Shown: one piece after another, positions 25,935 through 34,721 of the stretch
How positions within the stretch are numbered: position 1 is the first letter of the stretch
Layout: the number at the start of each line of letters is the position of its first letter
Source: Opitutia bacterium
Lineage (GTDB): Bacteria; Verrucomicrobiota; Verrucomicrobiia; Opitutales; Seribacteraceae
Direction of reading: 5' to 3'
NCBI GenBank assembly: GCA_002721705.1
Contig: PBLJ01000016.1
Span: 1-59,607, forward strand
DNA length: 59,607 nucleotides
The notes under the pieces: model-generated
The model's input: only the letters and a program-made list of their open reading frames with translations
Database searches by the model: none
What the model was told of the DNA's origin: nothing
Made by a program: the position numbers and the translations under genes

Positions 25935-28900
25935 CTATGATTCCGAACGTATGAACACCTTGGCTTGGTTCGAGAAAGTGGCGGATGCCACTTCCAGGGA
26001 CACGGGAGCCGTCATTGGCTGATCTTGACCTGGCAGACGAACCATCCCCGATATCAGCACGGCGGTCTTGCCATATAGGTCAATTGTCTCGTTGTCGGTG
26101 GGAGATATAACACTTCCCTCGTTCAGCCAACGACGAAGACGCAACTGGGTCCATTCACGGTAGGGATCTCTGGAGCCAAGCAGGTTTTCGGCGAATCGAG
26201 CGCCCGCCGTCTTCCACAAGCTCGTGGTCAAGTCTGGCGACTGCTCCATAACCTGTTGCATCGCGGAAGTGGACAACCACAACGCGGTAACCGAGGAATC
26301 AGCCACTACGTTCGCGGTACGAGGCACACCGGCCAAAACGGACATCTCACCAATTACCGCGCCTCTGCCCATGATATCCACGACCGTATCACCGATGGAT
26401 ACCTTCACGCTTCCGCGGGTAATGACGATCATGCCATCGCCAGCACCCCCTTGTTCCATGATGCGATCGCCGGAATTGTAGTTTTTCGGCTCGGAGGCCT
26501 GTATGATTTGAGCAATCACGCTATCGGGCAACCCCTTGACCCAAGTGACCTCTCGCAACACTTCTTCCGGTTCGGGCAAGCGTAGTTCGAGTGAACTTTC
26601 CATCACTTTCTTCATGCGCTCTTCCACCGCAATGACCATGCGTTCCGTTTCGTCCGCTTCCAAAACGCCCTCCCCTCGCAACTTCTTGACGCTGGCGCGT
26701 TCATGATTGAGCACGGATCGAATCGCATCCTTGGTCTCGATGCCGACCGTCACTTCCGGGTAAAGCTCGTGCATATCTCGAACGTAATTCAATCCACGCA
26801 AACGATTCTGCAAAATCTCACCCTTGAGTAACTCGACTACCTTCGCGACTTTATCGGGGTCTCCACTATCGTCGAGGTCGGAGGCCAGGCTCTCCACCAG
26901 TTTGCCCACCTCGTCCTGCGAAACTACGAAGGCCTTGGCGGCATCGTACGAAACGGTTAGCCGATCAATGAAAGTCTTACCGAAGAACGGTAAATCCTTG
27001 AGGGCCTCGAGCAACTTAGATGGCCCGCAAACCTTGTCGAGATAATCACGATCATTCAGCGGAGGCTTGCCTTGTAAATCGAGAAACTCGCTCAGGTTGT
27101 TGTCCAGCAAACCAAGTGCTTGAGGACCCAAGACCCCTGACTTGAACTGAGCCCAGTAGCTGCTTTTTTCCTTTTCGAGCAGGCGTCGACGGGTTTCCGA
27201 CAAAGTATCCATGCCAGCCAACTCGTCGGCGGTCAGCGGATAGGTCACGGATTCAGGCAAATAATTGCGGACCAAACTCCAGTTGGCTCCGCTCAGGAAA
27301 CGATCCCCCTTGAGCAAATCCATTTCCTGCTCGCAACCTTTGGCTATGTTGCCGGTGGCATTGGAAAACATCAATTTTTTGACTGCCGGCAACTTGGTCA
27401 ATCCCAAGCGGTTTACCAACAGTTTCACGGTAGTTGCATTGACCAGCAAGGTAAGGAGCACGATACCGGAGATAAGGAAAAGGAACTGGTCGCGGACTCG
27501 CTGCGAGATTCCGACCAACGAAGCCTTGGCAATATTCGCATTTTGGCCTTGTCCAATGACGATGAGCTTGAGTTTGTCTTCTTTGAGGTTCTCCCTGATT
27601 TTGAGAGCCTCTTTCTGCGAGGCTATCGGCAACGCATGTATGCCGGTAATTTCCCCATGATCAACCTCTGCCGTGCCTATCACGGTAGCCCCCAACTTGT
27701 TCCACTCCTCGTTGCCTTGAGGGTTTTCCAAAAGCTTTTTAACGTCTTCAATGGCAGTCGGCGAATTGAGGGTAAGGGGGAGCTCATCGTACTTATCAGC
27801 GGGTACGGCTACAATCGCTGTGGCCGCGGGATCGTAATTCTCTCCACCCGACTCGAGTTCAATCTCGTAATGAAACTCGTAGCTATACACCACCAAGGCG
27901 AGTGCCAAGCCAATGGCTCCGCGAAGAGCGCCCCACCATACAACGATGGCATCTTTTTTCGGCAAGCCATAGCCCGCCTTCTTCATGAGCGGATAGAAAA
28001 TCAACATATTTGTGGCGCGCACGACGTGAATGGCCAAGTACACGATGGCGAGTAAAAGGTAATCCATGGGCAGGGGTGTGACATTTTGGGCAATGACGAC
28101 CCCGACCACGATGAAGATGATAACGTTGGCGATAAAAGCCGCCAACTCCCAGAACTCGTGCATGAAGTGAGCGACTTCCGGGCTGATTCGCTTCGCCCCG
28201 ATCCCGGCCATCACGATGCCTAAAGCAACAAGTCCGAGTACGCCGGAAATGTGGAAGAAAAATTCGCAAACGAAGAAAACGGCGAAAGACGTAACCAATA
28301 CCACCGTAATCTCGATCATGGCGTCATTAAAGACTTTCTTGAGCCAGAGGATGGCAATCAATCCCAAGAGCCCACCCAATACGGCTCCACCTGCTCCGAT
28401 GATCCCAAAGCCCATGGTGGCATCGAGTATGAAACCGCCTGTTCCCTCGAAAAAGGCGGTTCCGGTAACCACGCCGATCAGAAGCATGAAAGCTACGATG
28501 GCAGTACCGTCGTTGAGAAGTGATTCACCTTCGATCAAGGTGCCGAGTTTCTTGCTGGCTCCCAATTCCTTGAGCAAGGCGACCACCGCGACCGGGTCGG
28601 TGGCGCTGACCACCGCCCCAAACAGCAAAGAAGCCAGCCAGACAAACGAGGTCACGTCACCCCCGTTCCATTCCTCCAAGGCGCCATCGGGGCCACCAAA
28701 GGCAAAGACAAGTCCCACAAAGCAAGTACCAGTCATCAGGGTGGCCGTGACGATACCCGGGCCCGCCAAGTAAAAGGCGTTCGCAACCGATTTCTTGAAA
28801 GTATGAACGTCTAAAGCGAAACCAGCCTCGAAAATCAGTATCGGCAAGAATACGAAAAGGATAAGGTGTCCATCCAAGTTACCGCCCCAAGTGATGGCTC

Positions 28901-29186
28901 CACTCAAGGTGTCCACTAGTTTGTGCCAGTGTTCAAGGAACCATCCATGGTGATGATCTCCGGCATGTCCGCTCTCGTGTGACCCACCATGGGGTCCATA
29001 GGCCCGATTCAGTCCACCCATGGCCAAGCCGATGAGCAAAAGCAGAACCGTGAAGGGTAATGGGACTTTTTGAAGGAAGTGGCGTGTTGCCGCACCGATC
29101 ACCAAGGCGATGATCAGGAAAAACAAACCGTAATGATATACTTCCGTCCCGGAGGAGGCGAGCAAGGAGAAATTTGGCATATTCAT
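25935..29186 (-). CDS. NHE/SOS1-like cation/proton antiporter with CNBD
   Basis: A 1083-residue CPA1-type sodium(potassium)/proton exchanger. The membrane domain spans about residues 18-440 and 566-590, with FLPILIFEAGFALD (113-126), the ion-binding ATDPVAV (195-201), GESLLNDG (220-227) and GALRGAIGLAL (419-429). A soluble insert of about 125 residues (about 441-566) interrupts the last helices and probably faces the periplasm. A helical cytosolic region (about 600-880) contains a YWAQFKSGVLGPQAL stretch that recalls plant SOS1. Residues about 885-985 form a cyclic-nucleotide-binding domain with a GEMSVLAGVPRTA phosphate-binding cassette. The first loop is His-rich (residues 64-88). It probably exports Na+ or K+ in exchange for protons, perhaps gated by a nucleotide. 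The ion and ligand are not determined by the sequence. Confidence 0.88.
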   Translation of the reverse strand: MNMPNFSLLASSGTEVYHYGLFFLIIALVIGAATRHFLQKVPLPFTVLLLLIGLAMGGLNRAYGPHGGSHESGHAGDHHHGWFLEHWHKLVDTLSGAITWGGNLDGHLILFVFLPILIFEAGFALDVHTFKKSVANAFYLAGPGIVTATLMTGTCFVGLVFAFGGPDGALEEWNGGDVTSFVWLASLLFGAVVSATDPVAVVALLKELGASKKLGTLIEGESLLNDGTAIVAFMLLIGVVTGTAFFEGTGGFILDATMGFGIIGAGGAVLGGLLGLIAILWLKKVFNDAMIEITVVLVTSFAVFFVCEFFFHISGVLGLVALGIVMAGIGAKRISPEVAHFMHEFWELAAFIANVIIFIVVGVVIAQNVTPLPMDYLLLAIVYLAIHVVRATNMLIFYPLMKKAGYGLPKKDAIVVWWGALRGAIGLALALVVYSYEFHYEIELESGGENYDPAATAIVAVPADKYDELPLTLNSPTAIEDVKKLLENPQGNEEWNKLGATVIGTAEVDHGEITGIHALPIASQKEALKIRENLKEDKLKLIVIGQGQNANIAKASLVGISQRVRDQFLFLISGIVLLTLLVNATTVKLLVNRLGLTKLPAVKKLMFSNATGNIAKGCEQEMDLLKGDRFLSGANWSLVRNYLPESVTYPLTADELAGMDTLSETRRRLLEKEKSSYWAQFKSGVLGPQALGLLDNNLSEFLDLQGKPPLNDRDYLDKVCGPSKLLEALKDLPFFGKTFIDRLTVSYDAAKAFVVSQDEVGKLVESLASDLDDSGDPDKVAKVVELLKGEILQNRLRGLNYVRDMHELYPEVTVGIETKDAIRSVLNHERASVKKLRGEGVLEADETERMVIAVEERMKKVMESSLELRLPEPEEVLREVTWVKGLPDSVIAQIIQASEPKNYNSGDRIMEQGGAGDGMIVITRGSVKVSIGDTVVDIMGRGAVIGEMSVLAGVPRTANVVADSSVTALWLSTSAMQQVMEQSPDLTTSLWKTAGARFAENLLGSRDPYREWTQLRLRRWLNEGSVISPTDNETIDLYGKTAVLISGMVRLPGQDQPMTAPVSLEVASATFSNQAKVFIRSES

Positions 29187-29288
29187 GGGCTAAAAAGCTT
29201 GGGGAATAGATAATTCAATGAATAGCCGGCAAGTTGCCAAGATAAAACTCACAAAGTTCAACCAAGGCCTGTCTCGCAAGAGTTTGAT

Positions 29289-30290
29289 CTAACGATTGAA
29301 AATGCGACCGGGAAAGGGGGTAGCGGATTTAGTAGGAGGCTCGGAAAAAATTTCTTTCAAAGTTGGTTCCGGCAAGGGAGGAGCATGGAAACGAGGAGTC
29401 GGTCCGGGAATGAAAGGCAAGGGATAGTCTTTGGGGGAATTCTCTTTGGTCGCTTTCTGCACGACTGCCTTGGCGGAAGTGTTCGCCGGAGATCCCTTGG
29501 TATGAACGAAAGGCTGGTTAATGCTCGTAGTAATTTCTTCGCGTTGCACGAGGGTGCTCTTGGGCGGCGCGTAGGAAAGGCCTGTCAAAACGTCTACTTG
29601 CGGGCCCTTGGATCCAATGTCCAAAGTCGACCGCTGCTTATTGACGGCGCGTTGCAGTTGTGTCTTGAAGGAAGTGGTATGGGGCATCAAAGAGATCAAT
29701 CGAGAAGTGTTGACTAGTTTGGCCAAATCCAAGTCGACGGTCTTGCCGAAGCGACCTGACGCAGCCAACTCTACCCTTTGGCCGGGCTTGAGGTTCGCGC
29801 GCCTGCGACGATTATTCGAAAAGGACTTCATGTTGGTTTCACCAGTCAGCCCAATGATTAAAAACCTCCCTGACTCTATGATTTCACCGATGAAAGCACC
29901 AGTTCCCAAGAAGGTGAGTTCGGCTGATGAGGTTTGCAATATCAACTGGGAAGTTTCTCGCATGGGCTTGGCCAGAAAAGCTCCTTGCTCCAAGAACAGT
30001 CCTCCTTCCCTTGGGGAAAAGCTTGTGCCTTGGCCAAGGCGAATAGCCCAACCACTACCTATTAATTCCAAGCCTTGTCCGCGATCCGTGGAAACACTGC
30101 CACCTCTTGGTAGAAACCTGCCTTTGGTCAGAGGAGATGGGTCTCGGCCTGCAAGGCGCGCAGAAACCTGTCCTTCAACGCCGGAAACCAAATACATGGT
30201 GGATCCTGAAAGGTCTGCGGTGAAGAGAAAAGAAGTCAGCAGGGCCAAACTTGATAGAAGAAGAGGGTTCGATGGGTATCGAGTTCTCAT
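29289..30290 (-). CDS. FecR-like secreted protein
   Basis: A 333-residue protein with an N-terminal signal peptide (PLLLSSLALLTSFLFTADLSG). The following region (about 35-195) has the style of a FecR domain: a beta-rich repeat of STDRGQGLELIGSGWAIRLGQGTSF, then GGLFLEQGAFLAKP, TSSAELTFLGTGAFIGE, and LKPGQRVELAASG. Such domains occur in periplasmic sensors and structural proteins. The C-terminal third is Pro/Thr/Lys-rich and probably disordered. It lies 70 bases downstream of ftsZ on the same strand and may be co-transcribed with the division genes. Function unknown; the domain call is moderate. Confidence 0.65.
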   Translation of the reverse strand: MRTRYPSNPLLLSSLALLTSFLFTADLSGSTMYLVSGVEGQVSARLAGRDPSPLTKGRFLPRGGSVSTDRGQGLELIGSGWAIRLGQGTSFSPREGGLFLEQGAFLAKPMRETSQLILQTSSAELTFLGTGAFIGEIIESGRFLIIGLTGETNMKSFSNNRRRRANLKPGQRVELAASGRFGKTVDLDLAKLVNTSRLISLMPHTTSFKTQLQRAVNKQRSTLDIGSKGPQVDVLTGLSYAPPKSTLVQREEITTSINQPFVHTKGSPANTSAKAVVQKATKENSPKDYPLPFIPGPTPRFHAPPLPEPTLKEIFSEPPTKSATPFPGRIFNR

Positions 30291-30360
30291 GGAAAGTTGA
30301 GACCTCTATGTGAAGACACTTGAGAATTTGCAAACGAGAAAACGAAATCCTGGATGATTA

Positions 30361-31635
30361 TTAAATCTCAATCTTAATTCCACGACGCAAATAAGTCGGA
30401 ACGTCCAGATCTTCGCCACCATGAACGTTGCGCTCGGTTTTGTCGAAATAACCACGTTGGTTTTCTTGGTCGACGAAATTGAATTCACTCTGGGATCGCT
30501 CCATCGCATGTAGAACTTTAGGGCGGCTTTGCAATTTTGAATCATGGGGTTTCCCTTTCTCGGAAGCTACAGCCGCGGCGTAACGAGTTTCCGCAGAGTT
30601 AAGGGCAGGGGCATGGCCAGGAGCAACGTCGGCAGCAGGTGGCTTTGGCTCCAGATCCGAGGCGCCGATAACGCAAATCTCTGCCTGATCGGGCATATTT
30701 TCGTCAATGCAGGCTCCAAAGACGATACTTCCTTTACTTTTGAATCTTTCCTGCAAAGTCTTCAGCACTTCATTTACGGCGGTCATGCTCAACCCGGGAC
30801 CTCCCGTTACGTTGATCAAGAGGGTGTCGGCCAAGCGCGAAGCATCTGGAACGTGCAAGAGCGGACACAGGAGCAAATCCTTCAGGGCATCGCCGAGGGC
30901 ATCTTTTCCTTCCGCTCTGCCAAGGCCGAAAAGCGTACGGCCGGATCGTCGTGAAAAGGCGGCTTTGAGGTCCGCGAAGTCGACCGAGACCAAACCAGAC
31001 CCGTCAAGCATTTCGCAAATTGATCGAACACCTCGACCGATCCACCTATTGGAGGTTGCAAAGCATTCGAGGACGGACTCGTCGGCGGTGGCATGTTGCA
31101 ACAAAAGGTCATTGGATAGTGGAATAACGGCGTTGCTGGCTTTCCTGAGGTCGACCAGGGCATCCTCGGCAACACTACGGCGAGCCTCGCTTTCAAAATT
31201 GAACGGGGTGGTGACGAATGAAAAGACAACCGCTCCGGCGTCCTTGGCGCATTGGGCAATCACCGGGGCTCCACCCGAACCGATGCCTCCACCCAAGCCA
31301 GCCAAGACGAACAACAAATCCGCACCCTCGACGAAACGACGAACGCATTGAATCTCTTCCTCCATGATTTTCCCACCAACTGCAACGTCGCCACCTGCTC
31401 CCAACCCTCGAGTATAGCGTCTGCCGATCGTAATCTTTTGGGAGGTCAGGCACTCCGAAAGGGATTTTGTATCAGCATCGACCCCGGCAGTCGCAACTTC
31501 TCCGAATCCATCAAGCCGCAATCCAGATGCCAAGTTGCAGCCAGCGCCGCCTACACCGATGACGCGGATGCGAATGCGCTCGGGTGAAGACTGGTTGCGC
31601 AGCATGTCATCTACGCTGTCGAATCCTTCAGTCAT
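30361..31635 (-). CDS. ftsZ: Divergent cell division protein FtsZ
   Basis: A 424-residue tubulin-like GTPase that forms the Z ring at midcell. The N-terminal nucleotide motif VIGVGGAGCN (25-34) is intact, but the tubulin signature loop reads GLGGGIGSGGAP (113-124), with Ile where Thr is almost invariant. The T7 loop reads SVDFADL (217-223), with Ser in place of the usual Asn and both acidic residues kept. The C-terminal peptide LDVPTYLRRG (410-419) matches the FtsA-binding tail, followed by five more residues. A linker of about 80 residues separates core and tail. Position after ftsA confirms identity. GTPase activity may be altered. Confidence 0.95.
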   Translation of the reverse strand: MTEGFDSVDDMLRNQSSPERIRIRVIGVGGAGCNLASGLRLDGFGEVATAGVDADTKSLSECLTSQKITIGRRYTRGLGAGGDVAVGGKIMEEEIQCVRRFVEGADLLFVLAGLGGGIGSGGAPVIAQCAKDAGAVVFSFVTTPFNFESEARRSVAEDALVDLRKASNAVIPLSNDLLLQHATADESVLECFATSNRWIGRGVRSICEMLDGSGLVSVDFADLKAAFSRRSGRTLFGLGRAEGKDALGDALKDLLLCPLLHVPDASRLADTLLINVTGGPGLSMTAVNEVLKTLQERFKSKGSIVFGACIDENMPDQAEICVIGASDLEPKPPAADVAPGHAPALNSAETRYAAAVASEKGKPHDSKLQSRPKVLHAMERSQSEFNFVDQENQRGYFDKTERNVHGGEDLDVPTYLRRGIKIEI

Positions 31636-31664
31636 AAAAATAAATTGTTGGATGGTTCATAATT

Positions 31665-32861
31665 TCAGCGACCAAAAATCTTGGCCAAGGCTCGGCCTAT
31701 CCCCTTGCTTCGAACAGGGTTGACCTGTGATTGTCCGGTCAGGCCAAAGTGAAGCAGACCCAAGACGGTTGCAAACTCTGGGTTCCGCAATTCCTCTACT
31801 ATCCCCGTGGGCAACTCGGCTCGCTTGGCCGGTAAACCCAGAGCGGAAGAAGCCACCTCGGTAATTCCGGGCAAAAGAGAACCTCCTCCGGTAAGATGAA
31901 TTCCTGAACCAAGATGGTCCGGTTCGAGATAACCTTCCAGCTCTTCAGCGAGAATTTGAAAAAGTTCCTCCACTCTTGCTGCAACGACTTGCCGAATGGC
32001 TTTCCTTGAAACGTCTCGATCGCCAATCATCTTGTTGCCGATGAGCCAAACTCGCAAATCATCGTCTTCCTCTCCACAGAAAGCCCGCCCATGCTCCTTC
32101 TTCAGGCTCTCGGCATGTCGTTCATCCACTCGCAGTCCCATGCTTATGTCATTCGTCAGATGATCCCCTCCAATGGGAACCACTCCTGTCTTCGCGGCAC
32201 AACCATCTCGGTAAAGGACGTAATCCGTGGCGCCTGCTCCAAAATCAATAACCAAGGCTCCCGCCTTGCGATCCGCTCGCGACGTGGCAATCTCTCCGGA
32301 AGCCAGAGAAGAGGCGATTACGTGCCCCACCTCCAAGCCGTAGCCATTGATGACGTGCAGAAGATCCTTGATCACTTTCTCATCACCGTCAACCGACCAA
32401 TACCCAACCTCTAGGAGACTTCCCTGCAAATTCAAGGGATCTTCAACTGGTCTTCCATCCAAATGAAAGGGGTTTTGAATAAAATGCACGTAGATTCGGT
32501 CATCCAGCAATTCCTTGCGCTTGGCCTCTTCAATGGCCCTCGCCACATCGTTGCGAACGACAACGTTGTCGGCTGAACTGACACGCGCGGAGCCGAGGTT
32601 GAAGGAACCGCCGAGGTGACTTCCCGTAACGGATAGATAAACTTCCTCGGCTTGAACGCCGGCGCTTTTTTCCGCCAAGTCAATGGCAAGATGAACCTGT
32701 TCACTTGCAACCTTGAAATTGACGAGTTCGCCCTTTTTGACTCCAAAGGATTCTATGGATCCGAAACCAACGACGTTGAGGGCCTGCTGGCTTCTTATCT
32801 CACCAAGGAGCACCTTCATTTTCGAAGTTCCGATTTCAACTGCGGCAATGATCTTGTTCAT
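31665..32861 (-). CDS. ftsA: Cell division protein FtsA
   Basis: A 398-residue actin-like ATPase that tethers FtsZ to the membrane. Visible parts are AAVEIGTSKMKVLLGE (phosphate 1 motif), the 1C domain, ALVIDFGAGATDYVLYRDG (phosphate 2), GIHLTGGGSLLPG (adenosine motif) and a basic amphipathic C-terminal helix (KGIGRALAKIFGR) suited to membrane binding. The ATG at 32861 is chosen because the ATPase fold starts directly after it; the frame is open 36 bases upstream into ftsQ. The gap to ftsZ is 29 bases. Confidence 0.96.
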   Translation of the reverse strand: MNKIIAAVEIGTSKMKVLLGEIRSQQALNVVGFGSIESFGVKKGELVNFKVASEQVHLAIDLAEKSAGVQAEEVYLSVTGSHLGGSFNLGSARVSSADNVVVRNDVARAIEEAKRKELLDDRIYVHFIQNPFHLDGRPVEDPLNLQGSLLEVGYWSVDGDEKVIKDLLHVINGYGLEVGHVIASSLASGEIATSRADRKAGALVIDFGAGATDYVLYRDGCAAKTGVVPIGGDHLTNDISMGLRVDERHAESLKKEHGRAFCGEEDDDLRVWLIGNKMIGDRDVSRKAIRQVVAARVEELFQILAEELEGYLEPDHLGSGIHLTGGGSLLPGITEVASSALGLPAKRAELPTGIVEELRNPEFATVLGLLHFGLTGQSQVNPVRSKGIGRALAKIFGR

Positions 32862-32868
32862 ATTGTTT

Positions 32869-33771
32869 TTAATTCGTCTGCACGAAAACCCATTCACCCA
32901 AGGACAAGTCTATATTCTCGATTGGCATGGATCGTTGGACGTCGGGTTCATGCATGAGATATTTTAAACGACGCATTTGCTCTGGGAAATCATGAGGGGA
33001 GAATCGGATTTTCCTTATCTTTTCGGACTGGATCAATACATGGGCTCCAAGATCGTCTTTGTAAGCTGGCCCCAGTCGTTCAAAGGACACGATCTTCCAA
33101 TCACGGTAAAGGGCGGGATAGTTTCGACGAGCGAGGTCGAGAAGCTGGGTCACCTCGGCAACCCCCTCGATCAACTCGAACCCCTCGTCGATCTCAACCA
33201 AGCGAGACGAATCAATGGTGAGATGGGGCAGATTTGAGAGCAAGGTAGGCTTGAAATTGATGGGAGCGAAAACAAAACCTTCGTTCGAGACCAAATGCTC
33301 CACTTGTTCTTCGTCGGGTCGACAAGTATTCAATCGCATGACGGGGCGACGTTCCTTCACCTCGACGTGTAGGGTATCGGGGAAAAAACGCTTCACATCG
33401 GCCGATTGAATTTGCCCGATGGCTTCCAAGGATTGCCTCAACGCTTGGATATCAACTTCCATCAAGGAAGTGCCTTGAGGTATTGGATTCCATTGAGTGA
33501 ACCAAACAGCGTCAAGCTCCCCATCGCTGACGAACTCGAGCTTGGCCATGGCTTGTGAAGGACCGGTGAGGTCGATCGCTTGGCCTTGTTCCGCATACCA
33601 TTTGGGGCCAAACCATGCCAGGGCCACCAAGCTTGCGAAACACAAGACCAAGCCTACGCCTCGAGCCACGCGGATTAGCTTACGCCGAAGGGCAAGTGGA
33701 CTTGTAGGTCGCCGACCAACTTTCTGATCAACGTCCTTCCAAGTACGTTTTCTTGGTTTGCTCTTGGCCAT
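32869..33771 (-). CDS. ftsQ: Cell division protein FtsQ/DivIB
   Basis: A 300-residue bitopic membrane protein. It has a basic cytosolic tail (1-35), one membrane helix (about 36-54: VARGVGLVLCFASLVALAW) and a periplasmic part with a POTRA-like segment (GTSLMEVDIQALRQSLEAIGQIQSADVKRFFPDTLHVEVKER, read in parts) typical of FtsQ. It links cytosolic and periplasmic divisome members. The start is the ATG at 33771, which overlaps the ddl stop by one base (TAATG). A much longer open frame upstream lies inside ddl and is not used. Confidence 0.88.
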   Translation of the reverse strand: MAKSKPRKRTWKDVDQKVGRRPTSPLALRRKLIRVARGVGLVLCFASLVALAWFGPKWYAEQGQAIDLTGPSQAMAKLEFVSDGELDAVWFTQWNPIPQGTSLMEVDIQALRQSLEAIGQIQSADVKRFFPDTLHVEVKERRPVMRLNTCRPDEEQVEHLVSNEGFVFAPINFKPTLLSNLPHLTIDSSRLVEIDEGFELIEGVAEVTQLLDLARRNYPALYRDWKIVSFERLGPAYKDDLGAHVLIQSEKIRKIRFSPHDFPEQMRRLKYLMHEPDVQRSMPIENIDLSLGEWVFVQTN

Positions 33772-34721
33772 TAGTTTCGTTCCAAAGCGATCTTGTTGTG
33801 AAATCGTTGGATGGTAGGCGCCACCAACTCGTTGACGAGATGATCGAAATCGTAACCGGCGCAAGAAGCGCTCTTTGGCAACAGGCTGGTCTCGGTCAAA
33901 CCGGGAATGGTATTGATCTCGAGAAAATAACATTCCCCTGCCTCGGTAGCGATAAAGTCCACCCGGGCGAAATCCCTGCATCCGCATACGGCAAAAGCCT
34001 TTTCCGCGGCGTCACGCACTTCGGCCTCCATCTCGGAAGGCAACTCGGCAGGATAAAGATACTCCGTCGAACCGGCTACGTATTTATGTTTGTAGTCGTA
34101 AACCCCGCCTTTGGGAATTACCTCGACCACTCCGAGTGATTTGCCATGCAAGACCCCCACCGTGAGCTCTCTGCCGAAAATTCGTTTTTCGATCATCCAA
34201 TTACCTGGAGGCAGGGGATCGATTGATTCACGCAATTGAGCTTCTCCCTCCACCAAGTTGAGAGAAACGCTACTACCTTGATCCATGGGTTTGACCACCA
34301 AGTGATTTCCCAAAGTTTGAACGACTCGATCAACTTTCACGAAAGTCGATTGCTCGAACACCATGCTTCGTGGAACCAAGATGCCTGAGCTCTCCACGAC
34401 TTCCTTCGTCCTCTGCTTGTCCATGCATAGACGACTGGCCACAACCCCGCTGCCTGCATATTCTATGCCTCGGTCCTCGAGAATGGACTGCAACTCACCA
34501 TCCTCACCAAAGGTACCATGAATAGCTGGAAACACCACCATTCGTTGGCCATCCAACGTTTCCGGCGGTGCAGCCTCGTTCAGTTCAAGCAGATCAACGC
34601 TATGGAGGTTTTCCAGGGCAGCGGCAACCGCCTTGCCCGTGGCAAGGGATACTTCGCGCTCCTCTCCGACTCCTCCGGAAAGGACAGCGATCACTGGTTC
34701 GCTTCGAGTGCTTCCTCCCAT
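33771..34721 (-). CDS. ddl: D-alanine--D-alanine ligase
   Basis: A 316-residue ATP-grasp enzyme that makes D-Ala-D-Ala for the peptidoglycan precursor. Visible features are GGVGEEREVSLATG (N-terminal ligand loop), FPAIHGTFGEDG, the ATP-grasp KPMDQGSSVSLNLV, GRELTVGVL, and the metal-binding FLEINTIPGLTETSLLPK. Length is typical. Its ATG lies 31 bases inside the murC-murB frame, an unusually long overlap for this cluster but required because the conserved N-terminal strand begins at once. Confidence 0.97.
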   Translation of the reverse strand: MGGSTRSEPVIAVLSGGVGEEREVSLATGKAVAAALENLHSVDLLELNEAAPPETLDGQRMVVFPAIHGTFGEDGELQSILEDRGIEYAGSGVVASRLCMDKQRTKEVVESSGILVPRSMVFEQSTFVKVDRVVQTLGNHLVVKPMDQGSSVSLNLVEGEAQLRESIDPLPPGNWMIEKRIFGRELTVGVLHGKSLGVVEVIPKGGVYDYKHKYVAGSTEYLYPAELPSEMEAEVRDAAEKAFAVCGCRDFARVDFIATEAGECYFLEINTIPGLTETSLLPKSASCAGYDFDHLVNELVAPTIQRFHNKIALERN

